Positions 45,935 to 54,623 of a stretch of DNA of 64,000 nt are shown here, in pieces. The notes below the pieces were generated by a model that saw only the letters and a list, made by a program, of their open reading frames with translations, was not told where the DNA came from and did not search any database. Position numbers and translations under genes: made by a program. Numbering within the stretch: position 1 is the first letter of the stretch; every line of letters begins with the position of its first letter. This DNA comes from Rhodococcoides fascians A25f (GTDB lineage Bacteria > Actinomycetota > Actinomycetes > Mycobacteriales > Mycobacteriaceae): assembly GCF_000760935.2 (NCBI RefSeq), contig NZ_CP049744.1, positions 620,001 through 684,000 of the forward strand, in the 5' to 3' direction.

Positions 45935-46498
45935 TTATCGGTCGAGTGGTTCGGTGAGGTAGCGCCGCAGCGTCGGCCCTACCCACCGGACCAACTGCTC
46001 GTGGCTCATCTCTGCCAGTGGCGACACCTGGAGGATGTAGCGAGCGAAGACCAGGCCGAGTACCTGGGTTCCGACGAGCGCAGCGCGTTCTGCGTGCCGG
46101 TCGACCGTGACGGCGGCCAGGGCAGGCGCTACCTGCGTGGCGAACACCTGTTGCATCGCCGCGGCTGCGGCGGCGTTGGTGGCGGCCGCGCGCATCAAGG
46201 CAAGGAATGTGCCGTCCTCCTCCCAGATCTGAAAGAACCTGGGCATCAACACTTCTGCAATTCTGTCGGGTGCGATGTCGGTCAGATCCGGAATGTCGAG
46301 TACGAATGTGGCGGCTTCGGCGAACAGCGCTTCCTTGGTTCCGAAATACCGGACGACCATGGCCGCGTCGACGCCTGCCGTGCCGGCGACGGACCGCATG
46401 GTGGTGCGGTCGTAGCCGTCGGCCGCGAATTGTGCGCGGGCTGCGTCGAGAATGCGAGCCCGGGTGGCGGTCGCGGATCGAGGTTGTCGTTCGGTCAT
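45935..46498 (-). CDS. TetR family regulator of the FAD monooxygenase
   Basis: A 187-residue TetR protein. The helix-turn-helix is ARILDAARAQFAADGYDRTT then VDAAMVVRYFGTKEALF. It is divergent from a class A FAD monooxygenase gene with two matching dyads between them, which it probably binds as a repressor of both genes. The ligand is likely the monooxygenase substrate, perhaps a planar aromatic or antibiotic. Confidence 0.86.
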   Translation of the reverse strand: MTERQPRSATATRARILDAARAQFAADGYDRTTMRSVAGTAGVDAAMVVRYFGTKEALFAEAATFVLDIPDLTDIAPDRIAEVLMPRFFQIWEEDGTFLALMRAAATNAAAAAAMQQVFATQVAPALAAVTVDRHAERAALVGTQVLGLVFARYILQVSPLAEMSHEQLVRWVGPTLRRYLTEPLDR

Positions 46499-46511
46499 CT
46501 CCGTAGCCTAA

Positions 46512-46572
46512 GTCAACGACCGTTGACCACTGCGCTCGACGGGTCTATCGTCGGAAGTCAACAAGCGTTGAC
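46512..46572. promoter_or_regulatory. Twin TetR operators
   Basis: GTCAACGACCGTTGAC (46512-46527) and GTCAACAAGCGTTGAC (46557-46572) are two copies of GTCAAC-N4-GTTGAC, 45 bases apart centre to centre. The first abuts the tetR start side. The second covers the expected transcription start after TATCGT (46545-46550) of the monooxygenase gene. Confidence 0.75.
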
Positions 46573-46620
46573 CGAGAATTCGCTGACCCAGGAATTCGCT
46601 GACCACAGTGGGAGTACGTC

Positions 46621-48087
46621 ATGAACCATTCGGACGTGATCGTCGTCGGTGCAGGTCCGGCGGGCTGCATGCTGGCGGGGGAACTCGCGCGTGCCGGCCG
46701 CTCGGTGACGGTGCTCGAGAAACACGATGCACCGTCACCGCTGTCGCGAGCTTTCGGAGTGCACGCCCGCACGCTGGAGGTCCTCGACAGTCGTGGTCTG
46801 GCCGAGGACCTGCTCACCACCGGAGCGCACGCCTCGGGACTGAAACTCTGGAACGGGCTGTCCCTCGACCTCGGCGTACTACCGTCGCAGTTTCCGTATC
46901 TGCTGGTCACACCACAGACCAACGTGGACTCTCGACTCGAGGAGTACGCGCGGGCATCCGGTGCGCGGATTCTGCGCGGGGTGACGGTCACCGGCCTCGA
47001 ACAGGACGCCGACGGAGTCGTGGTGCGCGGGAGGGCGGCCGACGGCAGCGCGCAGGAATGGACGGCGTCGTATGCGGCCGGCACCGACGGGGTGCACAGT
47101 ATCGTCCGCACGTCGATAGGACTCGACTTCCCCGGCAAGGAGTTGCTGCGGTCGATCATGCTCGCGGATGTCCGGTTGACCGATCCGCCCAACGGTCTGA
47201 TCAACATCGGCGCGGGCAAGGACTGCTTTGCGTTCGTTGCGCCCTTCGGCGACGGCTGGTTCCGAGTGATTGCCTGCGACCGTACCGACACGGCAGATGT
47301 AGCTGCATCGGTCGACGAGACGCGGCTTCGCGACGTGGTGCGCCGTGCGATCGGAACCGACTACGGCTGGACCGACGTGCGATGGAGCTCGCGCTTCTCC
47401 TGCGACGAGAGGCAAGTCCGGCGCTACCGAGTGGGCCGAGTATTCCTGGCCGGCGATGCTGCGCACGTACATTCGCCTGCCGGGGGACAGGGCATGAACA
47501 CCGGAATCCAGGACGCGATGAACCTCGGCTGGAAGCTGGCTGCCGTCCTCGGCGGTGCCGACCAGAAGATCCTCGACACCTATCACGACGAGCGGCATCC
47601 CGTGGGAAAGCTGGTGCTGCGCAGTAGCGGCGCGACGATCCGCATGTTGTTGCTGCGCTCGGTGGTAGCGCAGAAGCTACGCAACATCGTGTCCGCACGG
47701 GTGCTTCGTAGGCAACGTGCGGTCGGCAAGATCGCGGGCATGTTCTCGGGGGTGGGGATTTCGTACGCGCGCACCCGAGGTGACCATGCCCTGGTGGGTA
47801 CCCGAGCCGTACGGATCCCGCTGAACCAGGGCACGGTCACCGACAGGCTTCGTGCGCACGACTTTCTGCTGATCGGCGAGAGCGACTGCAGTACAGCAGG
47901 TATCGCTCGTCGCACCGATGGAGGCCCAGCCGTTCTCGTCCGGCCCGACGGCTACATCGCGTGGGCCGGACGCTCCGAATCGGAGGAGTGGCAACAGGTT
48001 CTCGAACGATGGACCGGTCAGCCCTGCAGCAACGTGAACGAGTGCTCACGAATCAGGATCGACGGACCGCCCGCCTCGTACGCCTGA
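46621..48087 (+). CDS. Class A FAD-dependent aromatic monooxygenase (Rox/PheA-like)
   Basis: A 488-residue flavoprotein hydroxylase. It has VIVVGAGPAGCMLAGELARA (FAD), SRAFGVHARTLEVLDSRGL, the DG motif AAGTDGVHSIVRTSIG, and the GD motif VFLAGDAAHVHSPAGGQGMN. The C-terminal thioredoxin-like domain is short. Rifampicin monooxygenases and phenol hydroxylases share this layout, so the substrate could be a xenobiotic aromatic. Its last 70 bases overlap the end of glgX on the other strand, and the C-terminal tail after ERWTG looks like recent extension. Confidence 0.82.
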   Translation: MNHSDVIVVGAGPAGCMLAGELARAGRSVTVLEKHDAPSPLSRAFGVHARTLEVLDSRGLAEDLLTTGAHASGLKLWNGLSLDLGVLPSQFPYLLVTPQTNVDSRLEEYARASGARILRGVTVTGLEQDADGVVVRGRAADGSAQEWTASYAAGTDGVHSIVRTSIGLDFPGKELLRSIMLADVRLTDPPNGLINIGAGKDCFAFVAPFGDGWFRVIACDRTDTADVAASVDETRLRDVVRRAIGTDYGWTDVRWSSRFSCDERQVRRYRVGRVFLAGDAAHVHSPAGGQGMNTGIQDAMNLGWKLAAVLGGADQKILDTYHDERHPVGKLVLRSSGATIRMLLLRSVVAQKLRNIVSARVLRRQRAVGKIAGMFSGVGISYARTRGDHALVGTRAVRIPLNQGTVTDRLRAHDFLLIGESDCSTAGIARRTDGGPAVLVRPDGYIAWAGRSESEEWQQVLERWTGQPCSNVNECSRIRIDGPPASYA

Positions 48088-50060
48088 TCGGGGTCGCTCG
48101 AGATCGACTGAGCCCACTTCCCTTCCGGCAGAGTGAATTCGACGGGTGACGGAGAAGCATTCACCATCCAGGCGAACGACGCGTCTCCCTCGCCGCCGCG
48201 CATGAGAACCAGAATGCTGTGCGCGTTGCCGTCGGTCCAGTCGTCGTCGGAGAGCTTTTCGCCGTCGGCGCGGTAGAAGTCGACGGTGTCCGGGCCGGCT
48301 CCTTCCTCGTCGGAATCGCTGTCGTGACGGAACCACGTGGGACGCAGTGCCGGGTGCTCGTCACGTAGCGCGATCAGATGCGTCGTGAAGTCGATGAGCT
48401 CCTGATCGGCTGCGCTCCAGTCGAACCAGGAGACCTCGTTGTCCTGGCAGTAGGCATTGTTGTTGCCGTTCTGCGTCCGGCCCAGCTCGTCTCCGCCGAG
48501 GATCATCGGCACTCCGGCCGACAGCAGCAGCGTCGCCAAGTGGTTGCGCTGCTGACGAGCGCGCAGTGCATTGACACCCTCGTCGTCGGTCGGTCCCTCG
48601 GCGCCGCAACCCCACGAGCGGTTGTCGGACTCGCCGTCCTGACTGTCCTCGCCGTTCTCCTCGTTGTGCTTGTCGTCGTAGGAGTTCAGGTCCGCCAACG
48701 TGAAGCCGTCGTGTGCGGTGATGAAGTTGACGCTCGCCAACGTGGGGCGCCGGGTGCTCTCGTAGACGTCGGGGCTGCCGGTGACGCGTTGCGCCAGAGC
48801 CGGGAGCGCGCCGCTCTCACCGCGCCAGAAGTCTCGAACGTCGTCGCGGAACTTGCCGTTCCACTCCGACCAGCGAGCCGGGAAGCCGCCGACCTGGTAG
48901 CCCTGGGTGTCCCACGGCTCGGCGATGAGTTTGACCGGAGCGAGCGTCGGGTCCTGATGCACGAGGCTCAGGAAAGCGCTGTGCACGTCCAGGTCCGAGT
49001 CCTGACGGGTCAGTGTGCTCGCGAGGTCGAACCGGAAGCCGTCGACGTGCATTTCCGTCACCCAGTACCGCAGCGAGTCCAGGATCAGCGCCAGCGCAGC
49101 GGGGTGGCCGACATTGAGACTGTTGCCGGTGCCGGTGGTGTCGTAGTACGCACTCCGGTCGTCGTCGACCAATCGGTAGTGCGAGCCGTTGTCGATTCCC
49201 TTGAGCGAGAGGGTCGGTCCGAGATGGTTGCCCTCGGCGGTGTGGTTGTAGACGACGTCGAGAATGACCTCGATGCCGTTGTCGTGCATGGCCTTGACCA
49301 GTGCTTTGAACTCGTCGACCTGGCCGCCGGTGTCGCCGTTGCTGCTGTATTCGTTGTGCGGTGCGAAGAAGCCGATGGAGTTGTAACCCCAGTAGTTGCG
49401 TCGGCCCTCTTCGAGCAGGTGCGAGTCCTGGACGAACTGGTGGATCGGCAGCAACTCCACTGCCGTGACCCCGATGCGCTTCAAGTGCGCAATAGCGGCG
49501 GGGTGGGCCAAGCCGGCGTACGTTCCCCGAATATCCTCGGGCACATCCGGATTGGTGGCAGTGAAGCCCTTGACGTGCACCTCGTAGACGACCGTCTTGT
49601 CCAACGGTGTGCGCGGCGACTCGTCACCGGACCAATCGAAATTCGACTGCACCGCAACGGAATACGGCATGTACGGAGCCGAGTCCTCGTCGTTGCGGGT
49701 CTCCGGCTCGGCGTGCAGGTGGCTGAACACCGATTCGTTCCAGTCGACCTGACCGGTGATGGCGGTGGCATACGGATCGAGCAGCAGCTTCGCCGCATTG
49801 TGCCGCAGGCCCGAGGCGGGATCCCACGGGCCGTCGACCCGCAGTCCGTAGCGGGCTCCCGGCGTCACATCGGGAACGAGATCGTGGAAGACATGACCGG
49901 TGCGAAGCGTCAACGGCGTTGTACTGCGCTCTGTTCCGTCGTCGTTCAGGACGACCACGGACACCGAGTCCGCGGTTTCGGAGTAGACGGCAAGGTTGGC
50001 ACCGTCGTTCGACAGACGCGAGACGCCCAGGGGGTACGGGAGACTTGATGAGGAGGGCAT
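48018..50060 (-). CDS. glgX: Glycogen debranching enzyme (isoamylase type)
   Basis: A 680-residue GH13 enzyme. An N-terminal CBM48-like domain (residues 5-95) precedes the barrel. VILDVVYNHTAEGNHLGPTL is the first conserved region, MHVDGFRFDLASTL holds the nucleophile Asp, VKLIAEPWD the acid/base Glu, and FITAHDGFTLADL the transition-state Asp. It hydrolyses alpha-1,6 branches of limit-dextrin glycogen. It is divergent from the sensor kinase gene. Confidence 0.93.
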   Translation of the reverse strand: MPSSSSLPYPLGVSRLSNDGANLAVYSETADSVSVVVLNDDGTERSTTPLTLRTGHVFHDLVPDVTPGARYGLRVDGPWDPASGLRHNAAKLLLDPYATAITGQVDWNESVFSHLHAEPETRNDEDSAPYMPYSVAVQSNFDWSGDESPRTPLDKTVVYEVHVKGFTATNPDVPEDIRGTYAGLAHPAAIAHLKRIGVTAVELLPIHQFVQDSHLLEEGRRNYWGYNSIGFFAPHNEYSSNGDTGGQVDEFKALVKAMHDNGIEVILDVVYNHTAEGNHLGPTLSLKGIDNGSHYRLVDDDRSAYYDTTGTGNSLNVGHPAALALILDSLRYWVTEMHVDGFRFDLASTLTRQDSDLDVHSAFLSLVHQDPTLAPVKLIAEPWDTQGYQVGGFPARWSEWNGKFRDDVRDFWRGESGALPALAQRVTGSPDVYESTRRPTLASVNFITAHDGFTLADLNSYDDKHNEENGEDSQDGESDNRSWGCGAEGPTDDEGVNALRARQQRNHLATLLLSAGVPMILGGDELGRTQNGNNNAYCQDNEVSWFDWSAADQELIDFTTHLIALRDEHPALRPTWFRHDSDSDEEGAGPDTVDFYRADGEKLSDDDWTDGNAHSILVLMRGGEGDASFAWMVNASPSPVEFTLPEGKWAQSISSDPDQAYEAGGPSILIREHSFTLLQG

Positions 50061-50072
50061 GCTCGCCGCTGT

Positions 50073-50087
50073 ACCCCCACGGGGGGT
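50073..50087. repeat. GC hairpin between glgX and the sensor kinase gene
   Basis: ACCCCC-ACG-GGGGGT is a perfect 6-bp stem with a 3-base loop, 12 bases upstream of the glgX start. Its position in the divergent leader region suggests an operator or leader element rather than a terminator. Confidence 0.4.
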
Positions 50088-50183
50088 GTGCGAAACGCCT
50101 GCATACCGGTCGTTCGGCTAGTATCGATGCCGAGATTGCGCCGGCCGGAGACAAGCGGGACGCATGATGAGAAGGACGATGCG

Positions 50184-52565
50184 ATGAATCCCCCTGAACC
50201 CGCCGACAGTGATGCCCGGCTGGACGAACTGTTTCCGGGTGACAACGCCACCGACACTCGGTTTCGTGAGCTCGACTGGACCGCCACGAAGCTCGGTCCG
50301 GTGGAGGAGTGGCCGCGGGAATTGGTGACCGCCATTCGCACCGTCATGCCGTCGACCATCCCGATGTTGATCTGGTGGGGACCGCACCTGGTGCAGATCT
50401 TCAATCACTCGTACACCGACTTTCTGGGCGACAAGTTTCCCGGGGCGGTAGGTCAGCAGGCCAGTGACTGCTGGTCCGAAATGTGGGACTACGTCGGAGG
50501 CCTGTGCGCGCAGGTGGTGGACGGCCGCGAGCCCGTGCACGGTGTTCGCCAGCTGTTCGTCATGGAGCGGTACGGCTACCCCGAAGAGACGTACTGGACC
50601 TTCTCGTACAGCCCGATCTTCGGGCCGGGCGGCACGGTGCTGGGTGTGTTCGTTGCCACGACGGAGGTGACGATGCAGGTGCTCGGCGAGCGGCGCATGC
50701 ATGCGCTCCTCGCTCTCGGATCGTTGACCGGCGACGACACCGGTGGCCCCGTCGGCATCTGCCGCGCCGCAGTCGAGGCGCTGGGTAACGAAGCACGTGA
50801 GTTCCCTCTGGTGGCGGCGTACCTGCGACGCGATCTTGCCGACGACGGAGAACTCGAGCACATCGCGACCGCGGGTGCACTCGGCTGCGAGGCCGCTACC
50901 TGGGACCTCGCCGACGTTGTCGGGGTCTCGGACGGACGGATCGCTCGCGCGACCGTCGACGTGGACGGAACGGTCGAGAATGCGGTGATCGTTCCGCTGA
51001 CGCTGGCCGGACACGCTCGACCCATCGGTGCGTTGCTGGTCGGAGTCGATGCATTTCGAGCCCGCGACGATTCCGCCACCTCGTTCTTGGTCGCAGTGGC
51101 CGAGCGAGTGTCCACGGCATTGACCGCCTCGCATGCTTTCGAGATGGAACGGCTTCGCGTCGCGGCGCTGGCTGAGGCCGACGAGGCCAAGACTCGACTG
51201 CTCGAGAACGTGGGACACGAGTTCAGGACTCCGCTCACCCTCTTGGCCGGCCCGCTGGACGCCGTGCGCGAGAGCACCACGTCGATCCTGACCGACTCCG
51301 ACCGCGACTCCCTCGACGTCGTCCACCGTGCATCGACTCGGCTCCGTCGTCTCGTCGACGATCTGCTCGACGTCGTCAGCGCCGACGCCGGCCGACTGCG
51401 CGCCCGTCTCGAGCCCACCGACCTGGCCGCGGTGACGCGTGACTGTGCGTCGATGTTCGCGGCGGTGGTGTCGGATCAGGGCCTCGAGCTCGTGGTCGAC
51501 GCGGCCGAGGACGTGGTCGTTCTCACCGACGGAGAGATGTGGGCGAAGGTCGTCTTCAACCTGGTCGCCAACGCCGTCAAATACACCCCGGCCGGTCGCA
51601 TCTCCGTCCGCCTCGGAGCCGATGCGGACGCGATTCGGTTGGTCGTCGCGGACACCGGTCTCGGCATTCCCGAGGACGATCTGCCCCGAATATTCGATCG
51701 GTTCCACCGCGTCGAACGATCCGGTGCGCACAGCATCGAGGGGTCCGGGATCGGACTCGCGCTCGTGTCGGATCTGATCACGGCCCTGGACGGACGCATC
51801 GACGTCGACAGCCAGGTGGGTGTCGGTAGTACCTTCACCGTGCTCGTACCTCGACTGCCCGTCGAGTCGATCGCGGGCGTCGATCGACCGATCCCGGCTG
51901 TGGATTCGGTGTCCGCGATCTTCGCACCGCACGAACCGGCAACGGTCACGATCGACCGCGCGGACATACTGCTCGTCGAAGACAACATCGACATGCGCAA
52001 CTACCTCGTCCGGCTGCTCACCGACGAAGGATGGACCATCACGACCGCGGGTGACGTCGAGACCGCGCTGGACCGCGCGCGCTCGACGACACCGGGACTG
52101 GTGCTCACCGACGTCATGCTGCCCGGACGCAGCGGACTGGACCTCGTCGGCGACATCCGCCGCGACGACGCCCTGCAGCGAGTGCCGGTGATCCTGCTGA
52201 CTGCGAGGGCGGGAACCGACTTCGTGCTCGACGGCCTCGGGCGCGGTGCAGACGACTACATCGTCAAACCGTTCCACGACCGTGAGCTGGTGGCCCGAGT
52301 TCGAGTGCACCTCGAACTGTCCCGCATGCGCGAGCAATTGCTCGAAGAAAGCGACAACCAGACCGCGACGCTGCGCAGCGCCCTCGACACCCGCGCGGCC
52401 ATCGGTCGTGCTGTCGGAATCCTGATGTCGGTGTACCGCATCGACGCCGACGCGGCCTTCGCGCAACTGACCGAACTGTCGCAGAACACCAACCGCAAAA
52501 CCCGCGACCTGGCAACCATGATCGCCGACGACTTCACCGCTGGGCTCAGCCGCGAGGGTCAGTGA
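50184..52565 (+). CDS. Hybrid sensor histidine kinase with receiver and ANTAR domains
   Basis: A 793-residue protein (ATG after GAGAAGG). Domains in order: a PAS-like sensor (about 45-165, IPMLIWWGPHLVQIFNHSY), a GAF-like segment (about 180-325), a HisKA domain with VGHEFRTPLTLL (His near 345), an HATPase domain with NLVANAVKYTP (N box) and GLGIPEDDLPRIF, a receiver (DILLVEDNIDMRNYL from 593; acceptor Asp near 642 in LVLTDVMLPG; KPF), and a C-terminal ANTAR domain (about 728-785, RAAIGRAVGILMSVYRID). ANTAR binds RNA hairpins and relieves termination. Sensor and RNA-level output are thus on one chain. The signal and target RNA are unknown. Confidence 0.88.
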   Translation: MNPPEPADSDARLDELFPGDNATDTRFRELDWTATKLGPVEEWPRELVTAIRTVMPSTIPMLIWWGPHLVQIFNHSYTDFLGDKFPGAVGQQASDCWSEMWDYVGGLCAQVVDGREPVHGVRQLFVMERYGYPEETYWTFSYSPIFGPGGTVLGVFVATTEVTMQVLGERRMHALLALGSLTGDDTGGPVGICRAAVEALGNEAREFPLVAAYLRRDLADDGELEHIATAGALGCEAATWDLADVVGVSDGRIARATVDVDGTVENAVIVPLTLAGHARPIGALLVGVDAFRARDDSATSFLVAVAERVSTALTASHAFEMERLRVAALAEADEAKTRLLENVGHEFRTPLTLLAGPLDAVRESTTSILTDSDRDSLDVVHRASTRLRRLVDDLLDVVSADAGRLRARLEPTDLAAVTRDCASMFAAVVSDQGLELVVDAAEDVVVLTDGEMWAKVVFNLVANAVKYTPAGRISVRLGADADAIRLVVADTGLGIPEDDLPRIFDRFHRVERSGAHSIEGSGIGLALVSDLITALDGRIDVDSQVGVGSTFTVLVPRLPVESIAGVDRPIPAVDSVSAIFAPHEPATVTIDRADILLVEDNIDMRNYLVRLLTDEGWTITTAGDVETALDRARSTTPGLVLTDVMLPGRSGLDLVGDIRRDDALQRVPVILLTARAGTDFVLDGLGRGADDYIVKPFHDRELVARVRVHLELSRMREQLLEESDNQTATLRSALDTRAAIGRAVGILMSVYRIDADAAFAQLTELSQNTNRKTRDLATMIADDFTAGLSREGQ

Positions 52566-52939
52566 TTGCGGCGGTAGTTCTCGCGCTCGCGTTGCATGTC
52601 GGCCATCTTCTTCTCACTCTTCAAATCTGCCGGTAGCCCATGGATTTCGAGGCGACGGGCGCGGTTCTGGTCCATGTAGGCGGCGGTGTAGAACAGCGCG
52701 AGCAGCAGACTGAGCAACACCATCGACGCGCGTAGCCAGATCGCTCCGGGGAAGAAGACGAAGAATCCGATGAAGATCGGCAGGAACGGAATCATCGACC
52801 GCAGGATGTGACGCGGCGTCGCACCCGGCCCGACGAGGTCGCGTCGAACCCAATCCTGCAGGGAATCGGGCAGTTTGCGGCCGAGGACGGCGTAGCCCAG
52901 CCATTGGCCGAAGGACGGTCGGTTCCGGTTCGTGTTCAT
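52559..52939 (-). CDS. DUF5313-type small membrane protein
   Basis: A 126-residue protein with a hydrophilic N-terminus (FGQWLGYAVLGRKLPDSLQDWV), two hydrophobic segments (IPFLPIFIGFFVFFPGAIWL and MVLLSLLLALFYTAAY) and a charged C-terminus (KSEKKMADMQREREN). It resembles the actinobacterial DUF5313 family, of unknown function. Its ATG overlaps the stop of the MarR gene (ATGA), and its end overlaps the convergent sensor kinase gene by 7 bases. An N-terminal extension in the same frame was rejected because it lies over the MarR gene. Confidence 0.72.
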   Translation of the reverse strand: MNTNRNRPSFGQWLGYAVLGRKLPDSLQDWVRRDLVGPGATPRHILRSMIPFLPIFIGFFVFFPGAIWLRASMVLLSLLLALFYTAAYMDQNRARRLEIHGLPADLKSEKKMADMQRERENYRRNH

Positions 52940-53388
52940 GACAGTGCTCCTGCTGCGATGGCCGCGTCGTTGACACGGGTGAGGACGCGTCGAAGGTCGT
53001 CCAGTTCGGCCAGTGACGCGCCGAGCTTCTCCACGACAGCGGGCGGGATCTTCTCTGCTCTCGTTCTCAGTGCGGTCCCAGCCGGGGTGAGCGCGATCAG
53101 CAGGACGCGTTCGTCCTCGGGGCTGCGCGTGCGGGACAGTAGCCCCATCGATTCCAGACGCTTGAGGAGCGGTGAAAGCGTGGGCGAGTCGAGCTGCAAC
53201 GCCGATCCGATGGCTTTGACCGACATCGGCGACTCGCCCCACAGTGCCAGCATCACCAAATATTGCGGATGCGTCAGCCCCATCGGCTCGAGCAGTGGCC
53301 GATACACCGACAGCACAGCACGGTTGGCGACGGCGAGCGCAAAACAGACTTGCCGATCGAGTGCGAGTGGATCGTCGGTGGTGTTCAC
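52936..53388 (-). CDS. MarR family transcriptional regulator
   Basis: A 150-residue MarR protein from a GTG start. VYRPLLEPMGLTHPQYLVML leads to the winged helix (SVKAIGSALQLDSPTLSPLL, KRLESMGLLSRTRSPEDERV), which closely resembles OhrR-type regulators. It has a Cys at VCFALAV, where OhrR proteins carry the redox-sensing Cys (near residue 15). A peroxide-sensing role is therefore possible, though no ohr gene is adjacent. A strong dyad lies just upstream. It is coupled to the DUF5313 gene. Confidence 0.8.
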   Translation of the reverse strand: MNTTDDPLALDRQVCFALAVANRAVLSVYRPLLEPMGLTHPQYLVMLALWGESPMSVKAIGSALQLDSPTLSPLLKRLESMGLLSRTRSPEDERVLLIALTPAGTALRTRAEKIPPAVVEKLGASLAELDDLRRVLTRVNDAAIAAGALS

Positions 53389-53415
53389 GACAACCAGGCT
53401 AGCAGATTTAGTTAG

Positions 53416-53434
53416 TGCACGAATGGTTCGTGCA
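53416..53434. promoter_or_regulatory. Candidate MarR operator
   Basis: TGCACGAA-TGG-TTCGTGCA is a perfect 8-bp inverted repeat with a 3-base spacer, 27 bases upstream of the marR start, flanked by TTAG and ATAA to give near 12-bp arms. A size and position typical of MarR autoregulation. Confidence 0.65.
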
Positions 53435-53631
53435 ATAACAATCGCGGTCGAATCGAGAGTTGCGCCCGAAAAGCGCTGCAAAACAGGGAAACAGCTCCCA
53501 CGGTGATGCGACGGCAGAGTCCCGGTCGGTCCAATTCGACGGACTTCGCATTCGACGTCATATCCCGTCCGAACTTGTGCGATGCTCCGTGTCGATTCGC
53601 TGTTTCCCTCGAAATTTCCCGGAGGATCGCC

Positions 53632-54609
53632 ATGCGTCGTCGACGCATCTTCACCCCGTTCATCGTCGTTGCAGCGATGTCGTTGTCCTCGATCGGCGTG
53701 GCTGTCGCCGCTCCGGCCGACTCCGCTGCTCGCATCGTCGACACCGCGATCGCGTCCGACACCCTGCGCACGCTGAGTGTGGACTCGCCTGCCATGGGCG
53801 GAATCGTCGAGGTACAGGTGTTGACTCCGGCCGTGAAGACCGGATCGCGCCCGACGCTGTACATGCTCAGCGGCATCGGTGAAGAGGATCCGCACAACAG
53901 CATGTGGCTGCGCAAAGGTGGAGCCGCCGAATTCTTCGCCGACAAGAACATCAACGTCGTGCTGCCGTTGGCCGGTCCCGGCAGTTTCTACACGGACTGG
54001 CAGCGCGACGATCCGAAGCTCGGCCGGTACCAATGGGAGACGTTCCTGACGAAGGAACTTCCGCCGTTGATCGACGCAGCCGTGGACGGCAACGGACGCA
54101 ACGCGATCGCGGGGCTGTCGATGGGTGCTCAATCGGCCATGATGCTGGCCGCACGTAACCCGGACGTCTACTCCGGGGTGGCGTCGTACAGCGGGTGCTT
54201 CGCGTCCTCGGAGCCGTTGGGCCAGGCAAGCATTCGGGCCATCGTCGGAGCCTTCGGTGGAAACGCCGACAACATGTGGGGCGGACCTCTCGATCCTGCC
54301 TGGGTGGAGCACGATTCGGTCGTCAATGCAGAGAGTCTGCGCGGCACCGACGTATACGTGTCGGTGGGAACCGGTGCACCGGGCCCGCACGAGAGTTTCG
54401 ACAGCGCATCGGCATTGGATGTTGTGGTGGTCGGCGGTCTCATCGAGGTGGGGGCGAACTATTGCACCCACCGACTTGCGGACCGACTCGGTCAGTTGAA
54501 CATCCCCGCCACCTTCGATTTCACCGAGACCGGGACTCACTCGTGGCCCTACTGGGTGGACCAGTTGCCCAAGAGTTGGCCGACGCTGGCAGGCTCGCTC
54601 GGGATCTGA
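53632..54609 (+). CDS. Mycolyltransferase/antigen 85 family secreted esterase
   Basis: A 325-residue secreted protein with a signal peptide (MRRRRIFTPFIVVAAMSLSS, cleavage near AVAA). GPGSFYTDWQRDDPKLGRYQWE and ETFLTKELPPLI match antigen 85, as does AGLSMGAQSAMMLAA (Ser163). MWGGPLDPAWVEHD and GTHSWPYWVDQLPKSW (His303) complete the fold. These enzymes transfer mycolic acids between trehalose mycolates and the arabinogalactan or trehalose in the cell envelope. The gene has a GGAGG ribosome site. A decayed copy of its 3' end lies at 55413-55482. Confidence 0.9.
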   Translation: MRRRRIFTPFIVVAAMSLSSIGVAVAAPADSAARIVDTAIASDTLRTLSVDSPAMGGIVEVQVLTPAVKTGSRPTLYMLSGIGEEDPHNSMWLRKGGAAEFFADKNINVVLPLAGPGSFYTDWQRDDPKLGRYQWETFLTKELPPLIDAAVDGNGRNAIAGLSMGAQSAMMLAARNPDVYSGVASYSGCFASSEPLGQASIRAIVGAFGGNADNMWGGPLDPAWVEHDSVVNAESLRGTDVYVSVGTGAPGPHESFDSASALDVVVVGGLIEVGANYCTHRLADRLGQLNIPATFDFTETGTHSWPYWVDQLPKSWPTLAGSLGI

Positions 54610-54623
54610 TGTCGCAGGGTTGC

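Noticed and set aside
48378..50048. 556-codon plus-strand frame over glgX
   Set aside because: Val/Arg-rich shadow of the GH13 gene without any family motif.
50118..52466. 782-codon open frame antisense to the sensor kinase
   Set aside because: Its translation has no recognisable domain and is a mirror of a GC-rich coding gene. The plus-strand frame carries kinase, receiver and ANTAR motifs.
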